From contig QYRS01000007.1 of assembly GCA_006503535.1 (NCBI GenBank), forward strand, positions 620,001 to 684,000: 64,000 nt of DNA, given 5' to 3'. Source of the stretch: Arthrinium phaeospermum (taxonomy: Eukaryota > Ascomycota > Sordariomycetes > Amphisphaeriales > Apiosporaceae). Under the pieces are notes generated by a model, which saw only the letters and a list, made by a program, of their open reading frames with translations, was not told where the DNA came from and made no database searches. The translations under genes and the position numbers were made by a program. Below, piece after piece: positions 1-9,596 of this stretch; position 1 is the stretch's first letter; each line of letters begins with the position of its first letter.

Positions 1-764
1 TGCATATCGTCTGACACGTCCCTCGGCGGGAAGAAGACCTTGGTGCATACACTATCCTCGTGAATCGTCTCGACCACCGGGTACGGCATCACCTTCTGGA
101 GTTTTCCGGCATCGTCCTCGGTTCGAACGACCATGACGGCCAGCTCCATCTCGAAGGGTACCCATCGCTCCGCGTAGAGAGGCTGGTCGCCCATCTGCTG
201 GACGGCCGTGTCGAAGTCCTCGGCACTCCGGACTTTGAAGTTGCCCCTTCCATCGTAGGAGCCCTTGGCTCCTTTCAGCATGTACGGGAAGCCGTACTTG
301 GTGGCCGCTTCCTGCAGCGAGGCCTTGCGGTCAGCCCCCGCGTCCGCAATGGCCATCTGCTCAGCAATGGGGATACCCTTCTGGCCGAGGTACTCCTTTT
401 GCTGGTACTTGTCCTGGATGAGCCGTATCGTCTTCCAGTCCGGGTGGACGGGGACCTTCTTCTTGGTCATGCCGCCCTGGGCGTCGGGCACGTCGACGCC
501 GACAGTGGCGATCTCCTCTAAGACCTCAGTGTCGACGTGCTCGATCTCGACGGTCAGGACGTCGGAGCGCGAAGCCAACAGCTTGATCTTGGCGGGGTCT
601 TTGAAGGACCCGGTGACGTGCAGGTCATTGTGGTTGGCCTGCTTCGCGGGCGAGTTCTCTTCGTCCAAAATGGCGATCTGATAGCCCAGGGGACCAGCAG
701 ACTCGCAAAGCATGCGGCCGAGCTGGCCGCCGCCCAGCAGGCCGATAACCGGCTTCTTAGTCAT
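1..764 (-). CDS. ADE2: Phosphoribosylaminoimidazole carboxylase, N-terminal part (partial)
   Basis: Catalyses the carboxylation of AIR to CAIR in purine biosynthesis (cytosolic). Read on the minus strand from the ATG at 762-764, the frame stays open to the window edge, giving 254 residues with no intron. The protein begins with the glycine-rich GLLGGGQLGRML of the PurK-type N-terminal domain, followed by the ATP-grasp region with MLKGAKGSYDGRGNFKV (nucleotide-binding loop) and YAERWVPFEMELAVMV. Fungal Ade2 is about 570-600 residues and ends in a PurE domain, so the second half lies beyond base 1. The start is fixed by the glycine-rich motif directly behind it. It is transcribed divergently from the next gene. 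Confidence 0.95.
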   Translation of the reverse strand, partial: MTKKPVIGLLGGGQLGRMLCESAGPLGYQIAILDEENSPAKQANHNDLHVTGSFKDPAKIKLLASRSDVLTVEIEHVDTEVLEEIATVGVDVPDAQGGMTKKKVPVHPDWKTIRLIQDKYQQKEYLGQKGIPIAEQMAIADAGADRKASLQEAATKYGFPYMLKGAKGSYDGRGNFKVRSAEDFDTAVQQMGDQPLYAERWVPFEMELAVMVVRTEDDAGKLQKVMPYPVVETIHEDSVCTKVFFPPRDVSDDM

Positions 765-1382
765 ATTCAGTCCCAGATGTTAGGCGAATGCAGGTTTGCG
801 CTCGAGACCTTAGTGGCGGGTTGACTTAAGTATCCAGGCAGGAAACGAAAACCCAATGCTTGAACTCTAGATCACGATGCCTTCCGAAATTGCTTCAGAG
901 TTATTCCTTTAAGTGGTAAATTTCCATGGAGGGGCAGAGTACCGTGGGGTAATTTTCAGTCCTGGGCAGTGGGGTTCAGGCGATGTGGGGTACATGTCAT
1001 AAAGATCTAATCAGAGGTACACACCTAAAGTACTGCGCTGTGTTACCGATCCTCCTAAGGTAACATGTAGGTAACAAATTGTGACGGCAGGTGCGCTACA
1101 CCCTTCTTCGATGCCCTGTTAGACAATGCTTTTGTTCCCGTTCGGATTGGGTATACTACTCATAGCCGCCCTACTTCACACAATGGCAAATCAAAGAAAA
1201 GGAAGACAACAATGGTGCTTATATGCATGAACAATGAGGAGCGATCATGAAGGCCTTTCTAAACGTATTAGCCAAATCTTGACTGATCTGGTATAATAAG
1301 CTGAGTCGCGACCACATCCTTCTTTATCACTCCCAACCCCTTTTCTCTTGCCATTAGATTAACATTCTTCTCTTACTTCAAA
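765..1382. other. Divergent intergenic region between ADE2 and the 310-residue orphan
   Basis: 618 bases holding the promoters of both flanking genes. A pyrimidine-rich stretch with ACTTC/TTCTC runs lies just before the ATG at 1383, as is common upstream of fungal starts. No RNA gene or clear binding site was recognised. Confidence 0.5.
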
Positions 1383-2315
1383 ATGCCTAGCTCTATGTTG
1401 GTTCGCTCAATCGAGCAAGCTATCGCAAGATTCAACGCTGTCCAAGATGCCGGAGTCGATGCTCATCTGGTTCCCATCACCATGCGGCTGATTTCTACCG
1501 ACCTGGAGCTGATCAAGACCGGTCTCCGTCAGATCGTACGCAGAAACCCCGAAATTTCCCCTGCGCAGTGTAGCCTGAAGCTCATTGGCGGGATTCAGTC
1601 CTCGCTGTCTATCCTCATCGACCACATGGACAGCCGTCCCGACGATCCTTATGTTCCGGGTCTTTTCATCGACATTGGCACGACGCTTGGCGGCCTGAAT
1701 GGGTATCTCCTAGAGATCGACCAACTTATAACGAAGAAAGACGAACAGTACAGAGCCGACCACGACCAGAAGGTCTCTCAGATTAGGATCGCAACTGATA
1801 AGATCACGCTCGGAATGTCCTATCAGGTCAAGGCGGCTATTGACAGCCTCAACTCTCTTTATGAGACAAAGACAGAGCATGTCGATGTTTCTGGGGCCAT
1901 AAGTTTCATCAATTCGGTACTCCACGAGATCGAGTCTGGCGTTAACGAGATTATAGATCAAGGGTATGACCATCGTCCCGCGGAGTCTGTCGTCGAGCTT
2001 GCTGACATGGTCAGGGCAGAGCTCACGATGGTCCCCGCAGAGATGCGCCGCCCGGAATCGAAAGATAACAGGGTGAGATCCTGGATCGTCCGGCATCTTT
2101 TCGGTATGATCAGTGACCTCTTGTCGCTTGGTCAGCTTATCGAGGAGACGGACGCTGCCCGAATGGCCGGTCAGGACGACGGCGCCTCCGGAGAAACCTG
2201 CCAATGTGAGCGATGTCTATTGGAGGAGCTTGATGAAGCGTTTGCCGAACTTAAGCTGCTTACAGCTCACTGGTCCAGGGCTGAGGAGAACCGCGTACCA
2301 AACCGTGACGCTTAA
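1383..2315 (+). CDS. Hypothetical helical protein, 310 aa
   Basis: An intronless frame starting at ATG 1383 (context CAAAATGCC) and ending in TAA at 2313-2315. I do not recognise the family. The sequence is predominantly amphipathic helix with heptad-like leucine/isoleucine spacing (for example LISTDLELIKTGLRQIV near residues 35-52 and SGVNEIIDQGY near 185). It has no signal peptide or membrane segment, and a Cys pair (CQCERC, about residues 275-280) near the acidic C terminus. Codon use is ordinary and the frame is intact, so expression is plausible. It sits between ADE2 and an O-methyltransferase; nothing in the context fixes a role. Confidence 0.7.
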   Translation: MPSSMLVRSIEQAIARFNAVQDAGVDAHLVPITMRLISTDLELIKTGLRQIVRRNPEISPAQCSLKLIGGIQSSLSILIDHMDSRPDDPYVPGLFIDIGTTLGGLNGYLLEIDQLITKKDEQYRADHDQKVSQIRIATDKITLGMSYQVKAAIDSLNSLYETKTEHVDVSGAISFINSVLHEIESGVNEIIDQGYDHRPAESVVELADMVRAELTMVPAEMRRPESKDNRVRSWIVRHLFGMISDLLSLGQLIEETDAARMAGQDDGASGETCQCERCLLEELDEAFAELKLLTAHWSRAEENRVPNRDA

Positions 2316-2605
2316 GAGCGACTGGTGATTCATACATAAGTAGTACAGGCCGTTCTATAGGCCTAAGTGTGTGGACGCGGACACCATATATCGTCAAGTG
2401 GCGGTATAAGATCAATTAGGACGCAAGGGGACGGAAAAAGGTAAGTCATAGGACAAGAATTGTAGAATATCAATCATCCACTCAATGCCTATAGAACCAG
2501 GCGTGGTTCCTAACATTCTCTTGATCTCCTCGTGACCACGGCGTATAACTGGGCATCAAACAGGCTGCTCTCCTATTACAAAAGTTCGCACGGCATTTTT
2601 CAACC

Positions 2606-4068
2606 TCACTCGGGCAGCACAACCTCGATGAGACCTTCGTTGCCGTCACCTTTGCTGTAGATTCTCGTGACCTCTAACCCGCAGCCCCCAATGAGCGCAC
2701 GCCATTCGCGTTCTGTGCGCTCGCGTGACGACACCTGATTCATCATAAATATGTCCATTGACACATGCTGCCACGCTGCCTGCTGATCCGAAACAACCTA
2801 GAAGTGAACAGATCAGCATTTGGGTCACACACTGATGCCCACCACCCTCAAACAGTACAGAAAATATGGAGATAGGGAGGTACATACACAATCGCTGATG
2901 AGAATCCGGGAGTATCCCGGCTCCATGGCATCCTTGAGCTGGGCCAGGATCTTGCGGCACTGCGCATCAGGCCAGTCGTGCAAGACGGTGCGCATGAAGT
3001 AGGCGCGGGCGCCCCGGACGGGCTGCGGGGTGAAGAAGTCGTGGGCCTGCAGCTCGATGCGGCCGTCGGCGCCGACGCCCTTGTCGGTCGCGGCGGCGAT
3101 GACCTCGGGCAGCTCCTGCAGGACGAGCCGCCCCGTGTACTCCGGGACGGCGACCCGGAAATCCTGCAGGATCTGGCCCATGCTGCCGCCGACGTCGACA
3201 AAGGCTGAGGCGGAGTCGCCATCGCCGTCGGGCTTCAGGCCCTCGACGAGCCGCTCGCGCGCCGGGTACATGTCCGTCCAGCTCGGGCGGTGCTGGCGGA
3301 GCGAGTGGATGTAGAGGTGGAAGGCATCGAATACGTCTGGGTGCTCGACCAGCCAGCTAAAGGCTGGCTTGTTGTCGTTGGCAAACTGGAACGGTCCGTC
3401 CAGGGCGTTCTCTGGGTTCTGGAACTTGGTGTTCCTGAGATACTCTGGCAACTTGGCGAATGATGTCTGATTGGTCTCGAAGCTGCATTTGGATTTTTAG
3501 TCTTGACGATGAAGGCGATTGGGACGGATGGTGATTGAAAACATACTTGAAGATGATTCCCGCGGCATATTCCTTATTCGCCAGCAACTTGGTGAAGCTG
3601 TTGGGCACGTATAAGTCCGGACCTTGTTCGCCCAGCATGCCCATAGAGACAAGAGCGCGACTGATTCGCTTCACAAGAGTAGGCGAGGCGCCCGTTGCGG
3701 CGGCCAGATCCTCATTGGACTTGGGACGGCCCTCATTCTCGACGGCGGTTTCGAAGATCTTCAAATCGACGGCAATACGGGCAGCAGCTGTTCTCGTCGG
3801 CTACACGATATGGCGGTGCTGCGTCAATACATGCATTATCTATGGTTGTGTTTAGAGAAAGCCAATGACAGGAGCCCCTTACCAGTGCCCATACATGCCA
3901 CAGGAGTGATTCCATAGGCGTTTCAGCTGCCTGGACAAGCGCTCTCGCACTGGCAACTAGCCTCTCGCGTGCGGTCGAGTCGTTGTTGCCCATGAACTTT
4001 TCGCCATCTTCTGCCACTTGCTTCAGGGCTTGTGCGACTTTATCCATATCGGATGTTTCGGGAGCCAT
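2606..4068 (-). CDS. SAM-dependent O-methyltransferase, 408 aa (4 exons)
   Basis: Class I plant-type/fungal O-methyltransferase (Methyltransf_2 family) that would methylate a hydroxyl of a small aromatic or polyketide-like substrate. Exons on the minus strand: 3883-4068, 3547-3800, 2888-3482 and 2606-2797; all three introns (82, 64 and 90 nt) have GT-AG ends and the joined frame is uninterrupted. The N-terminal half is a winged-helix dimerisation region (about 60-145). SAM-binding motif I reads DVGGSMG at 243-249, LQELPEVI follows, and the catalytic His lies in RTVLHDWPD (H315, D316). The C terminus is ELIEVV-like (GLIEVVLPE). The ATG at 4066-4068 is the only reasonable start. Adjacent decayed genes and the prenyltransferase 2.3 kb away suggest a specialised-metabolism setting (inference); substrate unknown. 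Confidence 0.9.
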
Positions 4069-4400
4069 GGTGAGTATAGCGGAGGCGAAGGAGTCCAACG
4101 ACGGCAGGGGCTAAAATGGGTTGTAATTGCTGATGGTAAGGATGCAATCAAGGAGATAAAAGTTGGCCTTTGACGCTCTACTTAACGAGGTGTAGTCAAA
4201 CACTTTATAGGTTGAGGCCGATGGAGGCGATGGATGCTAGAGTCAGCAAGGGAGTGGGTGACAGCTGGCTGTGGGTGTCAGAACCAACAAACATCATGTA
4301 TGTCAGCCAACTCCCCAATGTATCTTAACATGCACAGCCGATTATTGGCTGCGGCACAGCAAACCCAAGTAACCATCTACCTCCTTGCGTCTACCCTACC
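4069..4400. other. Short divergent intergenic region
   Basis: 332 bases between the O-methyltransferase start (minus) and the rhodopsin-domain pseudogene start (plus). No gene, repeat or RNA recognised; presumably promoter sequence. Confidence 0.4.
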
Positions 4401-5300
4401 ATGGGTTCCAACGATGCGACTCCTCCGGACGAAAATCGTGGAACGGCCACCAACGCCATTTCTTACCTAAGGTAGGCACTGTCGTATCTACTACCTTTGT
4501 CGGTCGTCCTACGCCTCTACAGCGGGACATTCGTCATCCACACGGCCGGCGGGACGATAAAATCATAGTCGTCGCAGTCATCTTCAACCTGATCACTGAT
4601 GCCTTCGTTTCCATCGCCGTGCTGGTCTCGGTCGGCAAACGCGGTACTTGATCGACGAGCAGGTCGTTCGGGCTTTGCATTACAGCTCGATCCAGCGACC
4701 GTCTGGTACCCACGCCTACTGCTTGTCGAAGCTGCCCATGGCCATCATGTTCTGCACCTTGATGGGAAACGCGGATTGATGAGGAACACGGAGCGCCGTG
4801 CCTGGCACTGGTACCTGCATTCGATCATCGTCGTGCTTTTCGTCACCTCCATCCTCACCATCGTCTTGTTTCTCAATCGATGCCGTCCAGTCGGCGCGCT
4901 GCGGATCCCGTCCGCGATGGCGATGGCGAAGGCGGTATAGTTCGATCCTTTCGTCCTAGACGCCGTTAGCTTTGTTGCTGGATGTAAGTGGTCACTGCCA
5001 CCTCTTCCAGCGAAGCGCACGCCAAGCCGACAATAGATCATGACATTCTTTGAAGCCTGGGCGGCCTTCGTAAAAGCAGTATTGGCTTCGTTCCCATCTA
5101 TCTGCTTTGGGATGTCCGGATGAAAAGACAGTACAATGCCACTGTCCTATGACCTTTGGATTCTTGTAAGAGAGTTCCAGGCCAGCTGCCTGCTCATATC
5201 GAAAGCGTGGCTGACACAGCATACACACAGCGCGTCGGCTGCGACCATTGCCAAGACCACCACCGTATAACTCAACCACCCCAAGAACCCAACATGGGAG
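4401..5300 (+). pseudogene. Decayed fungal rhodopsin-domain integral membrane protein
   Basis: Pieces in shifting plus-strand frames follow in order the layout of the fungal rhodopsin-domain membrane family (seven-helix, often near Pth11-like proteins). An ATG at 4401 opens MGSNDATPPDENRGTATNA. Then come VVLRLYSGTFVIHTAG (about 4498-4545), a frame change, IIVVAVIFNLITDAFVSIAV (about 4565-4624), another change, EQVVRALHYSSIQRPSGTHA then YCLSKLPMAIMFCTLMG (about 4650-4770), RNTERRAWHWYLHSIIVVLF with LFLNRCRPVGAL (about 4780-4900), and late pieces PIYLLWDVRMKRQYNAT (about 5090-5140) and ASAATIAKTTTV (about 5230-5268). At least three frame changes and several stops separate them, too many to be introns. 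It is a well-preserved but dead copy, so decay looks fairly recent. Confidence 0.75.
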
Positions 5301-5459
5301 TCATTCACCCTTTTCATTACCACTTAGTTAGTGCTCGCAACTAACTACCCCTCACTTTCCTCCCCGTCCCTCCGATACATTTGGTTGACTTAGTTATTTG
5401 GCGTAGCATCGAGACCAACCTTGTTATCAGGCCGCTTGCGCAGCTACCTTGCGAGACTT

Positions 5460-6101
5460 GCTAAATTCATGCATCGGCGAAGGCCCAAGAAGGTCAATCG
5501 GCCGCAAAGCTGATGAGCCGGGGGTCCGGATCAGGATATCCTCTCTCAGACCAGTCCGGGCACTATCGCGGGGTTGAAAACCGCCAGGGCTCGAACGCGC
5601 GCATAGTCTCGCTGCAAAGGGTCGCGGCGAAGGTCCAAGAGAGCGTTACCGTGCCGTATCTGGAAATCGGTTAGGGGAATGGTGTCATCAGCAGCAGAGA
5701 AGATAGCCGGGGAGCGTGTGAGCCAAGGGCCTGGATCGTAAATTCGACTGAATGTCGTTGGTTTTCCCCATGGTTTCCTCCAGGCCAGAACAGCTCCACA
5801 TCCCGCCCAGAACTCCTGCAGGCACATCCGTACTAGGAAGTGCGCAGAACCTCCCCTGCGACAGGCCTCAACGTCAACATGTGATACGCCACGGCACCGT
5901 TTTGAAGGCCCAACGGGGAAGGTGTGCACCAACCCCATGGAGATAAGAGACGTGACATCTGTCAGCATCATTGTTCCAGCGGAACTTACCGCATCTGCCT
6001 GCAGAGCATGATTGGTGGATCGGTGCATACTCCCTCGCCGCCTCAGATTCACAATATGTAAGTCTGTGCCGTACAGCGACATAATACTGACCCTTACTCA
6101 T
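5460..6101 (-). pseudogene. Unidentified decayed coding remnant
   Basis: The minus strand holds a reading frame (about 6082 to 5546) whose later half looks protein-like (TTFSRIYDPGPWLTRSPAIF, then LLDLRRDPLQRDYARVRALA). It stops just after VFNPAIVPGLV, but the next frame continues with plausible sequence (ILIRTPGSSALRPIDLLGPS, then MHEFSKSRKVAAQAA) to about 5460, implying one frameshift near 5545. The 5' part contains a GTAAGT near 5990 that could be an old splice donor. I could not assign a family. It lies between the rhodopsin-domain pseudogene and the prenyltransferase and may be another decayed member of the same locus. Confidence 0.4.
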
Positions 6102-6230
6102 GCTCTAGTAATCCTTGGGTGAAAGGTACTCGTCATATGGCCTATCGCGGAGGCTTTTGAGCAATTAGACCGACGATGTCCAAGTTGGGAGTATTATTTG
6201 GGAAAACATAATACGCAGGCACGTCCTGGC

Positions 6231-6240
6231 ATATATAAAG
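6231..6240 (+). promoter_or_regulatory. TATA-like element upstream of the prenyltransferase
   Basis: ATATATAAAG lies about 125 bases before the ATG at 6365, a suitable position for a fungal core promoter with a short leader. It is the clearest TATA box noticed in this part of the window. Confidence 0.5.
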
Positions 6241-6364
6241 TAAGGCAGATGGCTTCACGGTCTGAATCGTGCGTAGGCTTTCCGATATCTCGTCATCATC
6301 TTGCCATTCCCTAGAAGTGTCCATTTGCAGCATTCCTCCCTCTGGTCTCCCTTGTCTTTGGACA

Positions 6365-7348
6365 ATGGCACGAAAGCAAGCCAATAATGGCGAAAAGGGC
6401 CAAGAGGAAGCACCTCCTGTGAGATGGGGCGGCGTCCACGTCGGCGCCTGGGTCAATCTGCTCCCCTCTTCTTGGGTCCCTTATGTGCAGCTCGCGCGTC
6501 TCAGTCCCCCAGTTCCTCTGCTTCTCATCTTCTTCCCTCACGTATTCGGCCTCCTCCACGCGGCCATCACGAGACAGATCCCCCCGGTCGAAGTGGCCTG
6601 CGTGGGCTTGGTGCTTCTCGGGGGCAGCGTCTTCGTCTCGAACGCGATCCACGGCTGGAACGACCTCATCGACGCCCCGATCGACAAGCAAATCCCCAGG
6701 ACGCAGAACCGTCCCATCCCGCGAGGCGCCATCACGCCCCGTGCCGCCTTCGTATTCACGGCTGTTAATGCTCTGATAGCGGCCGCCTTCCTGCTCCTTA
6801 TGCCGGAACGTTCGGTTCTCTACGCAGTACCGAGCATCCTTGCGCACGCGTACTATCCGTTCTCCAAGAGGCATACCAACTTTCCCCAGGTGGTTCTAGG
6901 CGTGGCGCTCCAGTGGCCCATCGTCCTGGCCAGCTTCGCGACCGATGCGTACGAAGTGGAGGCCGACCAGTCTCTTCTCTGTCTGTTCCTGGCAGCTGTT
7001 CTTTGGACGGTTACTTACGACACCGTCTACGGCTACCAGGATTACAAGCAGGACATCAGGCTAGGTGTCGGAAGCACTGCCGTCTTGCTTGGGACTTGGG
7101 GGAAGCCGGTCCTGCTGGTTCTCAGCAACTTCATCGCGGCATTGGTGTGGGCTTCTGGCCAGCTCGCCGGGCTGGGCTCTCTGTACCTCGCTGTTGCCGC
7201 AGGGGGTAGCTTCCTCTCTCTCAACTGCATGATGGTCAAGGTGGATCTTCTATCGCCCGAGAGCTGCTCGTGGTGGTTCACGTACGGCTTCTGGGGCCCC
7301 GCCACGTCCATTTCAGGCGGGCTGGTCCTCGAGTATATGCTTGGTTAA
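6365..7348 (+). CDS. UbiA-family membrane prenyltransferase, 327 aa
   Basis: Transfers a prenyl diphosphate chain to an aromatic or polyketide acceptor inside a membrane. Intronless; ATG at 6365 (an in-frame GTG further upstream is not a likely start), TAA at 7346-7348. The first Asp-rich motif is N99-D100-x2-D103-x3-D107 in WNDLIDAPIDKQIPRTQNRP; the second is D226-x3-D230 in GYQDYKQDIRLGVGSTA. About eight hydrophobic helices surround them. The TQNRPIPRGAIT segment after motif 1 is characteristic of the 4-hydroxybenzoate/meroterpenoid branch. Housekeeping Coq2 normally has a mitochondrial presequence, whereas this N terminus is short and mixed in charge, so a meroterpenoid-type role is more likely (inference). 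All catalytic Asp residues are kept although its upstream neighbours are decayed. Confidence 0.88.
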   Translation: MARKQANNGEKGQEEAPPVRWGGVHVGAWVNLLPSSWVPYVQLARLSPPVPLLLIFFPHVFGLLHAAITRQIPPVEVACVGLVLLGGSVFVSNAIHGWNDLIDAPIDKQIPRTQNRPIPRGAITPRAAFVFTAVNALIAAAFLLLMPERSVLYAVPSILAHAYYPFSKRHTNFPQVVLGVALQWPIVLASFATDAYEVEADQSLLCLFLAAVLWTVTYDTVYGYQDYKQDIRLGVGSTAVLLGTWGKPVLLVLSNFIAALVWASGQLAGLGSLYLAVAAGGSFLSLNCMMVKVDLLSPESCSWWFTYGFWGPATSISGGLVLEYMLG

Positions 7349-7817
7349 AACACTGGGGAAGGCTTATCTGGGGCTATGCTGACCCAACAGGCCACTGCAA
7401 CGAGTGACAGCAGACTAATGGCCATTGACAGTCACCCAGGTTGCCGAGGAGACTGCCGAATTATTCGAGCTGCTATTAAGCAAGTGCCGGAGGAAGGGTG
7501 ACGTGAATGTAGTCGACTTGACCAAAAGGGGCAATCACGAGATCACTGTATAGGAGTATAGAGTTATGAAATGCCTGAGACTCCCCCATGTTTGGATGAT
7601 TACTATGTTCATGTTATATATGATGTCTATGGATACGCCCCTTTGTCTACAGTGGAGCCTCCAGAACACATAATGTGACACTTAACCTTTCAGCATCATA
7701 GTGAAACCCAGCACATATATGCACCTATATTAGAGGGGAGAGAAGCATATATTAATAGGCTCACTATATGTCGGTGAACCTTGATGAGGTCTATACTAAG
7801 TACACGCTATATAAGGC
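7349..7817. other. Intergenic, AT-rich, no gene seen
   Basis: About 470 bases after the prenyltransferase stop. TATAT-rich runs (7600-7770) and no open coding frame. It probably holds the 3' ends of the two convergent neighbours. Confidence 0.4.
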
Positions 7818-8062
7818 ACCGTCCCATGTTCTTGTCGTCCCATGGTGCTACCGTCCCATGAGGATTACCGTCCCATAAATAGCTATTAGCGTTACATGAA
7901 TGTTCGGACGGTGGTTTACGCCGTCCGAAAAATGCTCCCGTCTGGCGTCTTAATTCCGTCTAACCATTTCTCCGTCCGGTCATGAATTCCGTCCGATCGT
8001 TAATTCCGTCCGGTCGAGCTCCGTCTATAGTTAAACTACCAGCAGTTCCGTCCGGTCGCTGT
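7818..8062. repeat. CCGTCCCAT / CCGTCCGGTC degenerate tandem array
   Basis: First a run of CGTCCCAT motifs (ACCGTCCCAT and variants near 7818-7876), then CCGTCCGG/CCGTCTG motifs at intervals of roughly 15-30 bases (7920-8060), several as TTCCGTCCGGTC. The array runs into the 3' end of the ankyrin gene, so the last residues of that protein (around SDRTELLVV) are encoded by repeat-like sequence. On the plus strand the core is CCGTC; the array on the other side of the gene has the complement GACGG. Confidence 0.7.
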
Positions 8063-9596
8063 TACGCCAGACAACACCGAGCCGAAGTCTGGCAAAGACA
8101 TCGATGGCAGGGCGATCTTGATCGCGAATGCAATCCCAGATGACCTGAGACAGGTGCTCCGGGTCCACAAGGGTTCTGCTGCCCATCTGCAGCATGCCAC
8201 TCAGTATGTAAGGTATACCCCGAGCCACGAGAGCCTGCAGAACCGTGGTGTTCTCGTCGTAGGGATCGTCAAGTCGCGAGACACCACAGTTGAACAGGAT
8301 CTGCATCTCCCGTAGAACCCCGAACCCCCAGGCGTTGGTGGCCACAACGTAGGCGGCCATGCTGGGGTATCCGTCCATCTGCGGGAACTGCACGCCATGA
8401 TGCAGGAGAACCCGCACGGTGAGCTCTTGGTAGTTCTGCAGCGCGGTCAGGATCGGCATCGGCTCGCCGGCGTACTCGTCGTGGACCGAGGCGCCCTTCT
8501 CAATCATCACCTCCAGGATGCGGCCTCGGAAGACGTCGGCCTTCTCTTCCTCGTCGGGCTCGTGTCCCATGTAGTACTTGTCGTCCAGCATCAGCCAGAT
8601 GGCTCCGACAAGGGAGAATGGATCGCGCGGGTGGCCCGTGAGGCAGGCTCGGAGAGGGGATTGCAGACCGGGGGGCGATTCGACAGCGGCGCCAGCGACG
8701 AGCAGTTGGAAGGCGTTGGCGTAGCAGCCGGAGCGCAAGGCCTTCAACAACGGGGTGACCCCATTGGTAGCAGGTCGATTCAAATCAGCGCCGAGGTAGT
8801 AAAGGGGCAAGATGGTGTCCTTGTTATCAAGCACGGCGACGGCATGATGAAGAGCGGTCTCACCATCAGTGTCGGCGGTGTTGACGTCGACATCACGCTC
8901 GCATACCAATGTGTTGAGTACATCGACGAGCCCCTTTTCGGCTGCCATGTGGATGGCGTGCTGCTTCTTGGCACCACGGCTGTGGACGTTGTGAGGGAAG
9001 GTCAAGGTGGCGCCCTTCTGGATAAGGAGGTTAGAAATGGAGGATGAACCGTGTCTCATCGCATACTCGAGGGCAGTCCATCGGGGTGCGTACTCCTCTT
9101 CATCAGCGGGAAGCGAGACGGTTGCAGCGTTGAACGGAACCACCTGGTCGACAGCCGAGCAGAGTTGATCAGCAGAGACTCCGGAATCCAGCAGCCACTC
9201 GACGGCGGCGGGCTGGCGGTGCGAGATGGCCACACCAATGGGGACCTGGCAGCAAAAAGGGGCCTCGAGATCGAAGTGCAAGTTCAGGTCGTTGGTGTGG
9301 TGATGCGAGCCAGGGGTCAAGAGATCAAGCCCGAAGGCGCGGCAATCCTCCAGAGTGTCAATTCTGCCATGCTCGATAGCCCATACGACGGCGTTGGAAT
9401 GGCCATGCTCCTTGTTCCAGTCAAAGAGGAGCTGCTTGACGATGCTGCGGAAGCTACGACAGGTACGCGACAGAGCCTGGAGGTCGGCAACGTTGACGAT
9501 GACGGTCTCATTCGGAACACCGGTAGCTCTAGACTCGATAACCTCCTTGGCGATGGCGATGCTGAGCTCGACGGGAAGCTCTAGGATCAACGCCAT
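8031..9596 (-). CDS. F-box-like ankyrin repeat protein, 521 aa
   Basis: Single exon on the minus strand, ATG at 9594-9596, TAA at 8031-8033. The N terminus (about residues 5-65: LILELPVELSIAIAKEVI, then LSRTCRSFRSIVKQLLF) matches the F-box pattern, suggesting an SCF adaptor. The rest is a chain of ankyrin repeats with clear signatures: RWTALEYAMRHGSSSISNLL, KQHAIHMAAEKGLVDVLNTL and ADTDGETALHHAVAVL, each ending in hydrophobic helices. There is no signal peptide or membrane segment. F-box/ankyrin proteins are lineage-expanded in filamentous fungi and substrates are rarely known. The frame is intact. Oddly, the gene is enclosed by related tandem arrays, and its last codons fall inside one of them. 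Confidence 0.85.
   Translation of the reverse strand: MALILELPVELSIAIAKEVIESRATGVPNETVIVNVADLQALSRTCRSFRSIVKQLLFDWNKEHGHSNAVVWAIEHGRIDTLEDCRAFGLDLLTPGSHHHTNDLNLHFDLEAPFCCQVPIGVAISHRQPAAVEWLLDSGVSADQLCSAVDQVVPFNAATVSLPADEEEYAPRWTALEYAMRHGSSSISNLLIQKGATLTFPHNVHSRGAKKQHAIHMAAEKGLVDVLNTLVCERDVDVNTADTDGETALHHAVAVLDNKDTILPLYYLGADLNRPATNGVTPLLKALRSGCYANAFQLLVAGAAVESPPGLQSPLRACLTGHPRDPFSLVGAIWLMLDDKYYMGHEPDEEEKADVFRGRILEVMIEKGASVHDEYAGEPMPILTALQNYQELTVRVLLHHGVQFPQMDGYPSMAAYVVATNAWGFGVLREMQILFNCGVSRLDDPYDENTTVLQALVARGIPYILSGMLQMGSRTLVDPEHLSQVIWDCIRDQDRPAIDVFARLRLGVVWRNSDRTELLVV

Noticed and set aside
4234..4470. 78-codon plus-strand frame before the rhodopsin-domain pseudogene
   Set aside because: No ATG-based support; it runs into the pseudogene in a different frame and has no domain-like sequence.
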